From Kofleriaceae bacterium (GTDB lineage: Bacteria > Myxococcota_A > Polyangia > Haliangiales > Haliangiaceae), in NCBI GenBank assembly GCA_020633495.1, contig JACKDR010000005.1:169501-233500 (forward strand): a stretch of DNA of 64,000 nucleotides, written 5' to 3'. Positions 8,947 to 20,334 of this stretch are shown here, in pieces. Position numbers and translations under genes: made by a program. Positions within the stretch are counted from its first letter, which is position 1. The number at the start of each line of letters is the position of its first letter. Under the pieces are notes generated by a model. It searched no databases. It saw only the letters and a list, made by a program, of their open reading frames with translations, and was not told the DNA's origin.

Positions 8947-11682
8947 CTACTTGCCCTTGCGGGCGCCGATCGCGGTGAGCACGCCGGCGCCGGCCTGGGC
9001 CCGCCGCGCGATGCAGCGGTCGATCGCCGCCTCGGCGTCGTCGAGCGCCTGGACGCCGCGGCCGAGCTCGGCGGCGCGGGGCCGGAAGAACGCCTCGACG
9101 GCGACGCGGTCGTCGGCGTCGCACAGCCGCCCGGCCATCGCCAGGACGTAGGGGATCACCATCTTGGGCAGCCCCGCGATGATCTCGTCCCAGTGGTCGC
9201 GCAGGAACGCGTTGGCGGCCCGGGTGCCCTCGGGGCTCGACAGCTGGCCCTGCACGATCGCGCCGGCCTCGAAGCGATCGAAGTCGCCCGACAGCATCAC
9301 CTGCTGGGCGCGGGCCATCAGCTCGGCGTCGGTGAAGAAGCCGAGGCCGTGGAGCAACGCGACCCGGGTCTGCTGGTCGGCCTCCTTGGCCTTCGCGACC
9401 AGCTGGTCGAACAGCGGGGCGCCGCCCTGCCGGGCGGCGAGCGCCAGCACCACGTCGAGATCCGCCGGCGCCTCGCCCTTGCCGGCCAGCCACGGCGCCA
9501 CCAGCTTGGCGGCGCGGGCGCCCAGCGCCTTGTCGCGGGCGATCACGCCGACCACCTCGAGCAGCGCGATGCGGGCGTCGTGCTGCACCGGGGTCTCGTC
9601 GCGCGGCGGGGCCAGCGGCGCCGCCTTGGCCCGCTTGCCCAGGCTGCGCACCACCCAGGCCCGCCACGCGCCGAGCTGGGCGTCACCGACCAGCTCCTCG
9701 GTGGCGCGGATCAGATCGACCGCGCTGCCGAGATCGTGGTCGTCGCCGGTGGCGAGCAGCGGCTTGACCATGCCGAGCGCCGCGCCGACGTCGTAGCGAC
9801 CGGCGTCGAGCAGCGCGGCCACGTCGGCCGCCGCGGTGAGGCGCTCGACCAGGGGCACCGCGCCGAGGTGGCCGGCGAGCTTGGTCACCAGCGCCGGCGT
9901 GTAGTGGGTGCGGTAGTAGCCGCCGCCGTCGGCGTTGCCGACGACCCAGGCGGGGCACGTCCTGGTGGGCAGCGCGATCGTCGCCGACGCGGTCGCGACG
10001 TCCTGGCAGGTGACCTGGGTCGCCTTGCCCTTGCCGGTCGGCCAGCGGAAGCACGCCCGCACCGGCCACAGCTGATCGGAGGCGGCGTCGCCGAAGCCGA
10101 CCAGCCGGGTCTGGGTGACGTCGAGGGCGACGGCGCCGCCGTCACAGCGCAACGCGACGTCGAGCGCGGGCACCCCGGGCTGCTCGAGGTAGGCGCGGAA
10201 CTGCTCGCCGACCTCGGGCGTCGAGGCCCCGGCCAGCGCGGCCAGGAAGTCGGCGGCGGTGGCGTTGCCGCGGGCGTGGTCGGCCATGTAGTCGCGGACG
10301 CCGGCGCGGAACGCGTCCTCGCCGATCCAGCGCTCGAACATCGTCAGGACCGCGCCGCCCTTGGCGTACGAGATCGCGTCGAAGGCGCCCTCGACGTCGT
10401 CCTCGCCGGCGATCGGCCGGTGCAGCGGGCGCGCGCTGGGCCGGGCGTCGGCGGCCATCGCCTGGGTGGCGTCGCCGATCTGGGCGCGCGCGCGATCCCA
10501 CGACGGCTCGAGCTGCGCCACCACCTTCTCCGCCATCCAGGTCGCGAACGACTCGTTGAGCCAGGTGTCGTCCCACCACGCCAGCGTCACGTAGTCGCCG
10601 AACCACTGGTGCGCGAGCTCGTGGGCCGCGACCGACAGCATCCGCTGACGGAACTGCTGGCCGACGCGATCCGGAGCGGTCAGCAGGATGTTGGCGTCGT
10701 AGGTGACCAGCCCCGGGTTCTCCATGGCGCCGAAGAAGTGCGGGATCGCCACCGAGTCGACCTTGTCGAACGGCAGCGCCATGTCGAAGTAGCCCTCGAG
10801 CGCGTCGACGACCTGCGGGATCGCGGTCCGCGCGGCGGCGGCCTCGGCGGCGTGGCCGGCGGGCACGATGATGCGCGCCGGCAGGTGGTCCCGGCCGACC
10901 GCGCCGACGTCGACGACGTCGAACCCGCCGACCGCGAATGCGACCAGGTAGCTGGGCAGCGGCGGGGTCTCGGCGAACGTGACGGTGTGGCGGCCGTCGT
11001 CGGTGGGCACGTCGCTGACCTGCGGCGCGTTGCTGAACGCGAGCTGCCCGGCGGGCGCGACCACGGTCACCTGCCACGGCACCTTGAAGCCGGGCTCGTC
11101 GAAGCACGGGAACGCGCGGCGCGCCCCCATCGACTCGAACTGCGAGTACAGGTACCAGGCGCCGCCGTCCTGCTGGCGGAACAGCCCCGACATCTCGCGG
11201 GTCGGGACCTGCCCGGTGAACGCCAGGCGCAGCGTCGCGGCGCCGGGCGCGACGGTGCGCCCGAGGTCGAAGCCGACCAGGGCGCCGGCGCTGGTCGGCA
11301 GCCGCGTGATCGGGGTGCGGGCGCCGTCGACGTCGAGCTCGGCCGACGTGACCTCGAGGTCGCGGGCGTGCAGCCACACGAAGTCGCTGGCGGTCTTGAC
11401 GTCGACCGCGATCGCGACGGTGCCGCGGAAGGTCTCCTGGTCGGCGTCGAGCTCGAGCTGGAGCGCGTACGACGTCGGCACGATGTCGGTGGGCAGGCGC
11501 AGCGCCGGCGGCGCCGGCGGCGCCGGGCGCGCGGGGGCGGTCGCGGTCGCGGGGCCGGCGTCGGGCGGCGGCGCCGGGCGGGGCGCGGCGGGCTGCGGAC
11601 CGGGACCGCACGACCACAGCGCCGCGGCGGTGACCGCGGCGGCGAGGGTGGCGGCAGGACGGGAGACGATCGGGGGGCGCAT
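8947..11682 (-). CDS. M1-family aminopeptidase, lipoprotein
   Basis: This 911-residue zinc aminopeptidase carries the GAMEN exopeptidase motif at 318-322 and HELAH at 354-358, with the third zinc ligand Glu377 in WLNES, the full M1 signature. The N-terminus is a lipoprotein signal peptide ending LWSC, then about 40 residues of Pro/Ala linker, so the enzyme is likely anchored outside the cytoplasm and trims peptides there. The C-terminal half matches the helical ERAP-type domain. Length is normal for the family. CATACT lies 7 nt before the ATG. A predatory or scavenging role is inference. Confidence 0.92.
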   Translation of the reverse strand: MRPPIVSRPAATLAAAVTAAALWSCGPGPQPAAPRPAPPPDAGPATATAPARPAPPAPPALRLPTDIVPTSYALQLELDADQETFRGTVAIAVDVKTASDFVWLHARDLEVTSAELDVDGARTPITRLPTSAGALVGFDLGRTVAPGAATLRLAFTGQVPTREMSGLFRQQDGGAWYLYSQFESMGARRAFPCFDEPGFKVPWQVTVVAPAGQLAFSNAPQVSDVPTDDGRHTVTFAETPPLPSYLVAFAVGGFDVVDVGAVGRDHLPARIIVPAGHAAEAAAARTAIPQVVDALEGYFDMALPFDKVDSVAIPHFFGAMENPGLVTYDANILLTAPDRVGQQFRQRMLSVAAHELAHQWFGDYVTLAWWDDTWLNESFATWMAEKVVAQLEPSWDRARAQIGDATQAMAADARPSARPLHRPIAGEDDVEGAFDAISYAKGGAVLTMFERWIGEDAFRAGVRDYMADHARGNATAADFLAALAGASTPEVGEQFRAYLEQPGVPALDVALRCDGGAVALDVTQTRLVGFGDAASDQLWPVRACFRWPTGKGKATQVTCQDVATASATIALPTRTCPAWVVGNADGGGYYRTHYTPALVTKLAGHLGAVPLVERLTAAADVAALLDAGRYDVGAALGMVKPLLATGDDHDLGSAVDLIRATEELVGDAQLGAWRAWVVRSLGKRAKAAPLAPPRDETPVQHDARIALLEVVGVIARDKALGARAAKLVAPWLAGKGEAPADLDVVLALAARQGGAPLFDQLVAKAKEADQQTRVALLHGLGFFTDAELMARAQQVMLSGDFDRFEAGAIVQGQLSSPEGTRAANAFLRDHWDEIIAGLPKMVIPYVLAMAGRLCDADDRVAVEAFFRPRAAELGRGVQALDDAEAAIDRCIARRAQAGAGVLTAIGARKGK

Positions 11683-11782
11683 CGCGCGCAGTATGCCCCG
11701 GCGGTCGGGGACCGCGTGCGGTGATCGGCCGGCCGCGGTGACATCGGCTCACACCGGGGCCACGGCGCGGGGCCGGCGCGCG

Positions 11783-12877
11783 TCACCGCCAGGCGGCGAG
11801 GCGAGCCCGCGCACGGTCGCGATCGTGGGCGATCTCGCGCAGGATGGCGACGACCTCGCCGGCGCTCGCCGGCCGCCGCTCGGGCTCGCGATGGAGCAGC
11901 CAGCGGGCCAGCGCCTCGAGCAGCGGATCGACCGGGCGACCGGGGGCGCGATCGCGGACGCGAGGCCACGGCGCGCCGGCGTTGTGACGCGCGACCTCGA
12001 GCGCGTCGCCGTCGAAGGGCCGGACCCCGGCGAGCAGCTCCCACAGCACCAGGCCGAGCGTGAAGAGATCGGTGTGCGGCCCGATCGGCCCGTGGTGCAG
12101 CTGCTCCGGCGCGACGTACTCGGGTGTGCCGAAGATCTGGCCGGCGGCGGTGGCGCGCCCGCCGCCGTCGCCGGCGCCGACCGCGACCGCGTTGCCGAGA
12201 TCGACGATCCGGACCCGCGCGCCGCCGCCGGGGCGGGCCTCGATCAGGACGTTGCCGGGCTTGAGATCGCGATGGACCAGGCCGCGGCCGTGGAGGTGGC
12301 GCAGCCCTTCCGCGATCTGGCCGACCATGCCGACGATCCAGGTCGCGGGCAGCGCGTGGACGCGGTCGATCATCGCGCGCAGCGGCGGGCCGCCGGCGAG
12401 CTCCATGACCAGGTAGCGCAGCCCGCCGGGCGTGGCGCCGTCGTCGAGGACGCCGACGACGTTGCGGTGGCGGACGCGCCGGCCCAGGCGAGCCTCGCGG
12501 TCGAACCGGACCATCGTGCTCGACACCAGCGCCGCGTCGCCGAACGGGATCTTGATCGCCACCGGCGCGCCGTCGGCGAGGCGGCGGCCGCGGTAGACGC
12601 GGGCGACCCCGCCCTCGGCGAGGCGGCGGCCGACCAGGTAGCGATCGTCGAGCACCGCCCAGGACAGGGGATCGCGGTCGGCGAGCAGCATCGTGGCGCC
12701 GTCGCGCGGGCACCGCACGAAGCCGGTGCGGAAGGTGTCGTGGCAGACCGGGCACGCGGTGTAGACCCGGGAGCGTCGGGACGCCACGGCGGGCGGCGGC
12801 GACGGCGCGGCGGCGGGCGGCGCGCCGACGTCGACGGCGACGGGCGCGCCGGTGGACCTGGAGCGGGTGGGCATCAT
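11783..12877 (-). CDS. Ser/Thr protein kinase with N-terminal zinc-ribbon-like motif
   Basis: This 364-residue Hanks-type kinase has CPVC at 42-45 and a third Cys at 56, a partial zinc ribbon often found before myxobacterial kinases. The kinase domain spans about 78-355: ATP lysine K109 (VAIK), catalytic HRDLKPGN at 202-209 and the magnesium loop DLG at 226-228 instead of DFG, then GTPEYVAPEQL. No transmembrane segment or sensor domain is present, so it is likely cytosolic. The frame stays open far upstream across the carboxylase genes but only as a shadow. The two adjacent ATGs (12877, 12874) follow a TACGGT hexamer. Confidence 0.88.
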   Translation of the reverse strand: MMPTRSRSTGAPVAVDVGAPPAAAPSPPPAVASRRSRVYTACPVCHDTFRTGFVRCPRDGATMLLADRDPLSWAVLDDRYLVGRRLAEGGVARVYRGRRLADGAPVAIKIPFGDAALVSSTMVRFDREARLGRRVRHRNVVGVLDDGATPGGLRYLVMELAGGPPLRAMIDRVHALPATWIVGMVGQIAEGLRHLHGRGLVHRDLKPGNVLIEARPGGGARVRIVDLGNAVAVGAGDGGGRATAAGQIFGTPEYVAPEQLHHGPIGPHTDLFTLGLVLWELLAGVRPFDGDALEVARHNAGAPWPRVRDRAPGRPVDPLLEALARWLLHREPERRPASAGEVVAILREIAHDRDRARARLAAWR

Positions 12878-12881
12878 CTCC

Positions 12882-12887
12882 ACCGTA
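12882..12887 (-). promoter_or_regulatory. candidate -10 element before the kinase gene
   Basis: TACGGT on the minus strand lies 4 nt before the ATG at 12877 and 7 nt before the ATG at 12874. The second ATG would be the leaderless start, although the GGAG in between could also be read as a ribosome-binding site. Confidence 0.4.
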
Positions 12888-13002
12888 CGAGCCCGCCGGC
12901 GGTCGCGGCCGGCGGTCGCCGGGAGACCACCGTGAGGGGGGTGCGAGCGGCGCGCAGGATCGGCGCGCCGCCGACCGGCGCGCGGCGCGGCGCTCGCCGC
13001 GC

Positions 13003-15039
<2,037 letters not shown>

Positions 15040-15045
15040 CGGCTC

Positions 15046-16662
<1,617 letters not shown>

Positions 16663-16680
16663 GTCGTCCCTTTCCCGCGC

Positions 16681-16686
16681 ATCCTA
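16681..16686 (-). promoter_or_regulatory. candidate -10 element of mccBA
   Basis: TAGGAT on the minus strand lies 18 nt before the mccB ATG. A start 7 nt downstream gives a short leader that contains the AAAGGGA ribosome-binding site, so this operon would have a leader. Confidence 0.45.
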
Positions 16687-16800
16687 GCCGCGGCGGCGGT
16701 GGCGCCGGAAGTCGCGAGCGCGACTTTTCGGCGGGAGTCTCCAGTGGAGACATCCGGTCCGACCAGTCGCGGCGGCGCCGTGCTATGCCCAGAGGGTCCC

Positions 16801-17334
16801 ATGGACGCCCCCGCCCCGCGCCACCTGCTGACCTCGCTGGAGCTGACCGGCCGGCGCCGCGCGCTCCGACGCGCCGTGCTGGCGCTGCTGGTCGCCGGCG
16901 CCGTCGTCCAGGTCGTGACGTTCTTCGTGGCCTCGCACCGGGTGCCGTCGCACGCCGGCTACGGCGCGTCCGGCGACTGGCACGGCTACGCCGACGACCT
17001 CAGCCCGGTGATCGCGGTGGGCCCGGTGATCGCGCTGATGACGCTGGCGTGGGCGCGCCGCGGCGGCTTCCCGCGCGGCATGCTGGCCGGCGTCGTCACC
17101 GCCGCGACCACGTTCGTCCTGCTCGCCGGCGCGGTGTTCGCGCACCTGCTGTCCGACGTCGAGGGCAACGCCGCCGACGGCGCCTTCCTGGTGACGTCGC
17201 TCGGCCTGCTCGCCGCCGGCACGCTGCTGTTCCTCGGCGAGGTCCTGCTCTACCTGGCCGAGCGCCGCCACCGGCGCCGCGACGTCGACCCGGTGTTCCC
17301 GGCGGCGCGGGTCGTGCGCGGCGCCGGCGGCTGA
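16801..17334 (+). CDS. four-helix membrane protein upstream of an ECF sigma gene
   Basis: This 177-residue protein has four hydrophobic helices, at about 23-43, 67-84, 93-115 and 125-150, with an Arg-rich cytosolic tail. No domain was recognised. Its stop codon ends 1 bp before the GTG of the ECF sigma gene, so the two are co-transcribed and may be functionally linked. It lacks the cytoplasmic zinc-finger domain of ordinary anti-sigma factors, so an anti-sigma role is only a guess. TATGCC lies 11 nt upstream of the ATG. Confidence 0.65.
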   Translation: MDAPAPRHLLTSLELTGRRRALRRAVLALLVAGAVVQVVTFFVASHRVPSHAGYGASGDWHGYADDLSPVIAVGPVIALMTLAWARRGGFPRGMLAGVVTAATTFVLLAGAVFAHLLSDVEGNAADGAFLVTSLGLLAAGTLLFLGEVLLYLAERRHRRRDVDPVFPAARVVRGAGG

Positions 17335-17335
17335 C

Positions 17336-17929
17336 GTGGCCGGCGACCTCGATGACGGCGCGGCGGTCGACGACGGCGCCGCGCCGCTGACCGAGGACGT
17401 GATCGCGACCCTGGTCGCCAACCACCGCGCGTTCCTCGGGTTCGTGCAGCGCCGGGTCGGCGACCGGGCGCTGGCCGAGGAGATCGTGCAGGACGCGCTG
17501 GTCCGCAGCCTCGCCAAGGTCGACACGATCCGCGAGTCCGCGGTGGCGTGGTTCTACCGGGTCCTGCGCAACGCGATCGTCGATCACCAGCGTCGGGCCG
17601 CCAGCGCCGGGCGACGCCTCGAGGCCTACGCCGACGAGCGGGCCACGCTCGTCGACGATCGCACCGACGCCGAGCTCGACGCCGTGGTCTGCGGCTGCGT
17701 CGCCGCGCTCGCGGCGACGCTGAAGCCCGCGTACGCCGACGCCCTGCGCCGCGTCGAGCTCGACGGCGCGTCGGTCAAGGACTTCGCGGTCGAGGCCGGC
17801 ATCACCGCCAACAACGCCAGCGTCCGGCTGTTCCGGGCCCGCGACGCCCTGCGGCGCCAGGTCGCCCGCGCCTGCGGCACCTGCGCCGAGCACGGCTGCC
17901 TCGACTGCACGTGCGGCGCGCCGGCCTGA
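17336..17929 (+). CDS. ECF-family RNA polymerase sigma factor with cysteine-rich C-terminal tail
   Basis: This 197-residue protein has sigma region 2 at about 25-88 (FVQRRVGDRALAEEIVQDAL, VAWFYRVLRNAIVDHQRR) and region 4 at about 115-175 (VKDFAVEAGITANNASVRLF, a helix-turn-helix). The last 18 residues carry five cysteines at 180, 183, 188, 191 and 193. Such tails are known from metal-sensing ECF factors of the CorE type in Myxococcus, where the cysteine domain itself senses copper. That role is inference here. GTG start, 1 bp after the membrane-protein gene. The first repeat copy of the adjacent island begins inside its stop codon. Confidence 0.85.
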   Translation: MAGDLDDGAAVDDGAAPLTEDVIATLVANHRAFLGFVQRRVGDRALAEEIVQDALVRSLAKVDTIRESAVAWFYRVLRNAIVDHQRRAASAGRRLEAYADERATLVDDRTDAELDAVVCGCVAALAATLKPAYADALRRVELDGASVKDFAVEAGITANNASVRLFRARDALRRQVARACGTCAEHGCLDCTCGAPA

Positions 17930-18013
17930 GCCGCGCGGCTGCGCGAGGCGGTCTCCGTGCAGGCACGGCGAGCCCGTCTGCGGGCGAGCGAGCCGATCGA
18001 CAGCGCGTGTGAG
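17928..18013 (+). repeat. 86-bp direct repeat, copy A
   Basis: This 86-bp unit begins GAGCCGCGCGGCTGCGCGAG and ends GCGTGTGAG. It differs from copy B (18035-18120) at only two positions. It starts inside the stop codon of the sigma gene. Its 63-bp core (17939-18001) recurs with one mismatch at 20226-20288. Confidence 0.9.
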
Positions 18014-18031
18014 GATGAAATCCTCACGCGC
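18005..18031. repeat. hairpin with GAA triloop between copies A and B
   Basis: GTGAGGAT and ATCCTCAC form an 8-bp perfect stem around a GAA triloop (18009-18027). The stem extends to 12 bp with one G-T wobble. The inner 15 bases recur exactly at 20191-20205. No T-tract follows, so it is not a typical terminator. Confidence 0.8.
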
Positions 18032-18034
18032 TCC

Positions 18035-18120
18035 GAGCCGCGCGGCTGCGCGAGGCGCTCTCCGTGCAGGCGCGGCGAGCCCGTCTGCGGGCGAGCGAGC
18101 CGATCGACAGCGCGTGTGAG
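18035..18120 (+). repeat. 86-bp direct repeat, copy B
   Basis: Tandem second copy, 21 bp after copy A, identical except for two bases. Together with the preceding hairpin it forms the left 98-bp boundary repeat of the HNH island. Confidence 0.9.
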
Positions 18121-18172
18121 CCCCGGTGGCAGGGTAGTTGTCGCTCCATCGACCAGTGAGGGCCGGACGGCG

Positions 18173-18217
18173 GGACGTGGGGGACGTAGGGGACGTGGGG
18201 GACGTGGGGGACGTGGG
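18173..18217 (+). repeat. 9-bp tandem repeat, five units
   Basis: Five back-to-back copies of GGACGTGGG, the second with one A for G. Unit length is a multiple of three, but no convincing gene covers it. The G-runs could form a quadruplex on the plus strand. Confidence 0.85.
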
Positions 18218-18334
18218 GGAAGGACGTCGCGTCGATGCTGGCTCCCGGAGGCTCCGGAGAGGGCGGCGAGGGATGGTCGGGATGGTGCGCGGCGCGGCCG
18301 GCTGGCCGGCCGGTCGGCCGGCGCGGTTGGACGC

Positions 18335-18364
18335 GGGGCGGGGACGCGGGGCGGGGACGCGGGG
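18335..18364 (+). repeat. G-quadruplex-prone G-run cluster
   Basis: Five GGGG runs at 18335, 18340, 18348, 18353 and 18361 are separated by loops of 1-4 nt (C or ACGC). This is a strong quadruplex motif by pattern, upstream of the HNH gene. Confidence 0.7.
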
Positions 18365-18499
18365 ACGCGAGGACGCGGGGCCGTGAGGTGCGGCGCGGTC
18401 GGGGCGTGGGCTGCGTGGGCTGAGGCTCCGGCGCAGCCGTTCGCGGGCTACCCGATGAGCGTGGTGCTCGCGCCGGCGTCGGTGCAAAACACCACCACC

Positions 18500-18531
18500 G
18501 GCGCCGGGCCCGAAGACGGGGGCCCGGCGCC
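18500..18531. repeat. 12-bp GC hairpin upstream of the HNH gene
   Basis: GGCGCCGGGCCC (18500-18511) pairs perfectly with GGGCCCGGCGCC (18520-18531) around an 8-nt loop. There is no T-tract. It lies 300 bp before the HNH start in DNA without a supported gene. Confidence 0.7.
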
Positions 18532-18608
18532 TCGGCGCGGGGCGCGAGCGTTGCGGGCGCGCACCGGTCGTCGGGATCGCGACGGCCGTGCGGGCCGTGC
18601 TGCACGCT

Positions 18609-18623
18609 GTCCGGCAACCGGAC
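18609..18623. repeat. 6-bp hairpin with CAA triloop
   Basis: GTCCGG and CCGGAC flank CAA. The geometry (six base pairs, triloop) is the same as the core of the GAGGAT hairpins at the island boundaries. The rest of 18532-18830 shows no other structure or gene I can support. Confidence 0.5.
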
Positions 18624-18830
18624 AAGAAAGCCACGGCCGAGGACGATCGTGGTCGATTCTTCTTGACGGCGTGCGCGACCAACGGCGAGCCGCCGACGCG
18701 ATGGCTCTGCCGATCGTCGACGAGACGCGCAGCGCGGCCCGCTGCGCCGCGAAGCGGCGGGCGATGACGACGCGAAGGGTCGAGATCGGTTGCGGGGCAC
18801 CACGGCGACGACAGGAGGTCCGAAATCGTC

Positions 18831-20114
18831 ATGGTAGAGAAGGAATGCGCGCGTGCGCAGGGAGGAGTGGAGATGTTCGATCGCGAGGACCGCGAAGGTG
18901 GAGTGTGGCGTGGGCTCGACGGGGCGAGCGGCGGCGGCGACGCGGCCCCCGACTGGCGACAGCTCGATCGCCAGCTGCGCGGCGTCGCCCGACGGCGCGC
19001 CGCGCTCGACGCCGAGGAGGCGCGCTGGCTGGTGCTGGCGCAGCAGGTCGAGCTGCACCGCCGGTTCGGCTACGCCAGTTTGCACGAGTACCTCGAGCGC
19101 ACGCTCGGCTACGGGCCGCGGGCCGCACGCGAGCGGCTGCGCGTCGCGAGTGCGCTGCAGGTCTTGCCGCGGACCGCGGCGGCGCTCGCGCGCGGCGACC
19201 AGTCGTACTCGGCGGTGCGCGAGCTTACCCGGGTCGTGCGCGAGGACACCGAGGGGGAGTGGCTCGACGCGGCGGCCGGCAAGACGGTGCACGAGATCGA
19301 GGCCCTGGTGGCGGGGCGCAAGCCCGGTGATCTACCGGGCGATCCAGTGAACCCGGCCGAGGTCCGGCGCGTGCTGTCGCTGGAGGTCAGCGCGGAGACG
19401 TACGCGCTGTGGCGCGACGCGAGGCTGGCGCTGGAGCTCGAGCGCGGCGAGGCCGTGCCCGACGACGAGCTGCTGCGGGTGCTGTGCCTCGGGATGCTGG
19501 CGGGCGAGCCGGGCCCGGCGAGCGGAGGCGGCAAGCGCGGGCGCGCGGCGTACCAGATCGCCTTGATGCAGTGTCCCGACTGCGAGCGCGTCACCCAGGA
19601 CGGCGGCGGCCGCGCCGTCGAGGTGCCGGCGACCGTCGTCGAGCGCGCGCGCTGCGACGCGCGCGTGCTCGGCCGGGTCGATGGCGACGGCGACGTTCAC
19701 GTGATCGCGAAGCCGACGCAGACGATCCCGGCGCCGGTGCGCGCGGCGGTGGTCGCGCGCGACCACGGCCGCTGCCGGGTTCCCGGCTGCCGGGCTGCGC
19801 GATGGGTCGAGGTCCACCACGTGCGACCGCGGGCGCAGGGCGGTCCGCACACGATGGCGAACCTGGTCTCGCTGTGCGGCGGCCACCACGACGCGGTCCA
19901 TGTGGGCCGCTTGAGGATCACGAGATCGGCCTCGGGAGAGGTCGTCTTCACGCACGCCGATGGGAGACCGTACGGCGCGCCGCCGAGGACCAGGGACGAA
20001 CGGGACGAACCGCCGACGGCCGCGGCCCGTGTGGACCGCGCGGACGCGGCCCACATGGACCGGTCGCTGGCGCAGCGGATCGAGCGATCGACGCGGCCGG
20101 TGACGCGACGATGA
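18831..20114 (+). CDS. HNH endonuclease (DUF222/13E12-like)
   Basis: This 427-residue protein has an all-alpha N-terminal region (about 40-240) resembling the DUF222 domain of 13E12-type proteins. A classic HNH nuclease domain lies at about 314-362: a CxxxxC pair (CRVPGC), then EVHHVRPRAQGG, NLVSLCGGHHDAVH. Metal-binding Cys and catalytic His and Asn are present. A CPDC pair lies near 249. Such proteins occur in many near-identical copies in some actinobacterial and myxobacterial genomes and behave like repeats, but their targets are unknown. A strong AGGAGG lies 12 nt before the ATG at 18831. Flanking 98-bp repeats suggest it is the cargo or driver of a mobile unit. Confidence 0.85.
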   Translation: MVEKECARAQGGVEMFDREDREGGVWRGLDGASGGGDAAPDWRQLDRQLRGVARRRAALDAEEARWLVLAQQVELHRRFGYASLHEYLERTLGYGPRAARERLRVASALQVLPRTAAALARGDQSYSAVRELTRVVREDTEGEWLDAAAGKTVHEIEALVAGRKPGDLPGDPVNPAEVRRVLSLEVSAETYALWRDARLALELERGEAVPDDELLRVLCLGMLAGEPGPASGGGKRGRAAYQIALMQCPDCERVTQDGGGRAVEVPATVVERARCDARVLGRVDGDGDVHVIAKPTQTIPAPVRAAVVARDHGRCRVPGCRAARWVEVHHVRPRAQGGPHTMANLVSLCGGHHDAVHVGRLRITRSASGEVVFTHADGRPYGAPPRTRDERDEPPTAAARVDRADAAHMDRSLAQRIERSTRPVTRR

Positions 20115-20190
20115 GCGGGCGCCGCGCGGGCGCGTCGCCGCGGGATCCGCGGCGTACCGACGCGCGCGACGACTAACCTGACACCCACCC

Positions 20191-20205
20191 GAGGATGAAA
20201 TCCTC
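20191..20205. repeat. GAGGAT hairpin, right copy
   Basis: GAGGAT-GAA-ATCCTC is identical to the core of the hairpin at 18011-18025. It begins the right-hand 98-bp boundary repeat, 76 bp after the HNH stop codon. Confidence 0.75.
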
Positions 20206-20225
20206 ACACGCCCTGCGCCGAGCGT

Positions 20226-20288
20226 CTGCGCGAGGCGGTCTCCGTGCAGGCGCGGCGAGCCCGTCTGCGGGCGAGCGAGCCGATCGAC
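20226..20288 (+). repeat. 63-bp direct repeat core, copy C
   Basis: This matches the cores at 17939-18001 and 18046-18108 with one mismatch each. It is preceded by the GAGGAT hairpin at exactly the same distance (18 nt after ATCCTCAC) as copy B. Confidence 0.9.
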
Positions 20289-20334
20289 CGGCGCGCGCCG
20301 CGCCCGCGCGCCGGGTCCCCGCACCGCGCCCGCG

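Larger units (their letters stand above)
18005..20288 (+). mobile_element. candidate HNH-gene element bounded by 98-bp direct repeats
   Basis: The 98-bp block 18011-18108 (hairpin, 18-nt spacer, 63-bp core) recurs in the same orientation at 20191-20288 with about 91 identities. The enclosed 2.1 kb holds G-rich tandem repeats, two more hairpins and a single HNH endonuclease gene. Direct terminal repeats around a nuclease gene suggest a mobile or repeat-associated selfish unit. No transposase, terminal inverted repeats or target-site duplication were recognised, so mobility is inference. Confidence 0.45.

Noticed and set aside
18005..18031. Hairpin as the terminator of the sigma-factor operon
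   Set aside because: It has no T-tract, and an identical hairpin core occurs 2.18 kb away at the same offset within a repeat, so it is better explained as part of the repeat.
18173..18217. Tandem repeats as a CRISPR-like array
   Set aside because: Units of 9 bp directly abut one another without spacers, and no cas-like gene is present.
18831..20114. HNH gene with upstream structured DNA as an IscB/omega-RNA system
   Set aside because: The protein has no RuvC-like motifs or arginine-rich bridge helix; its N-terminus is DUF222-like.
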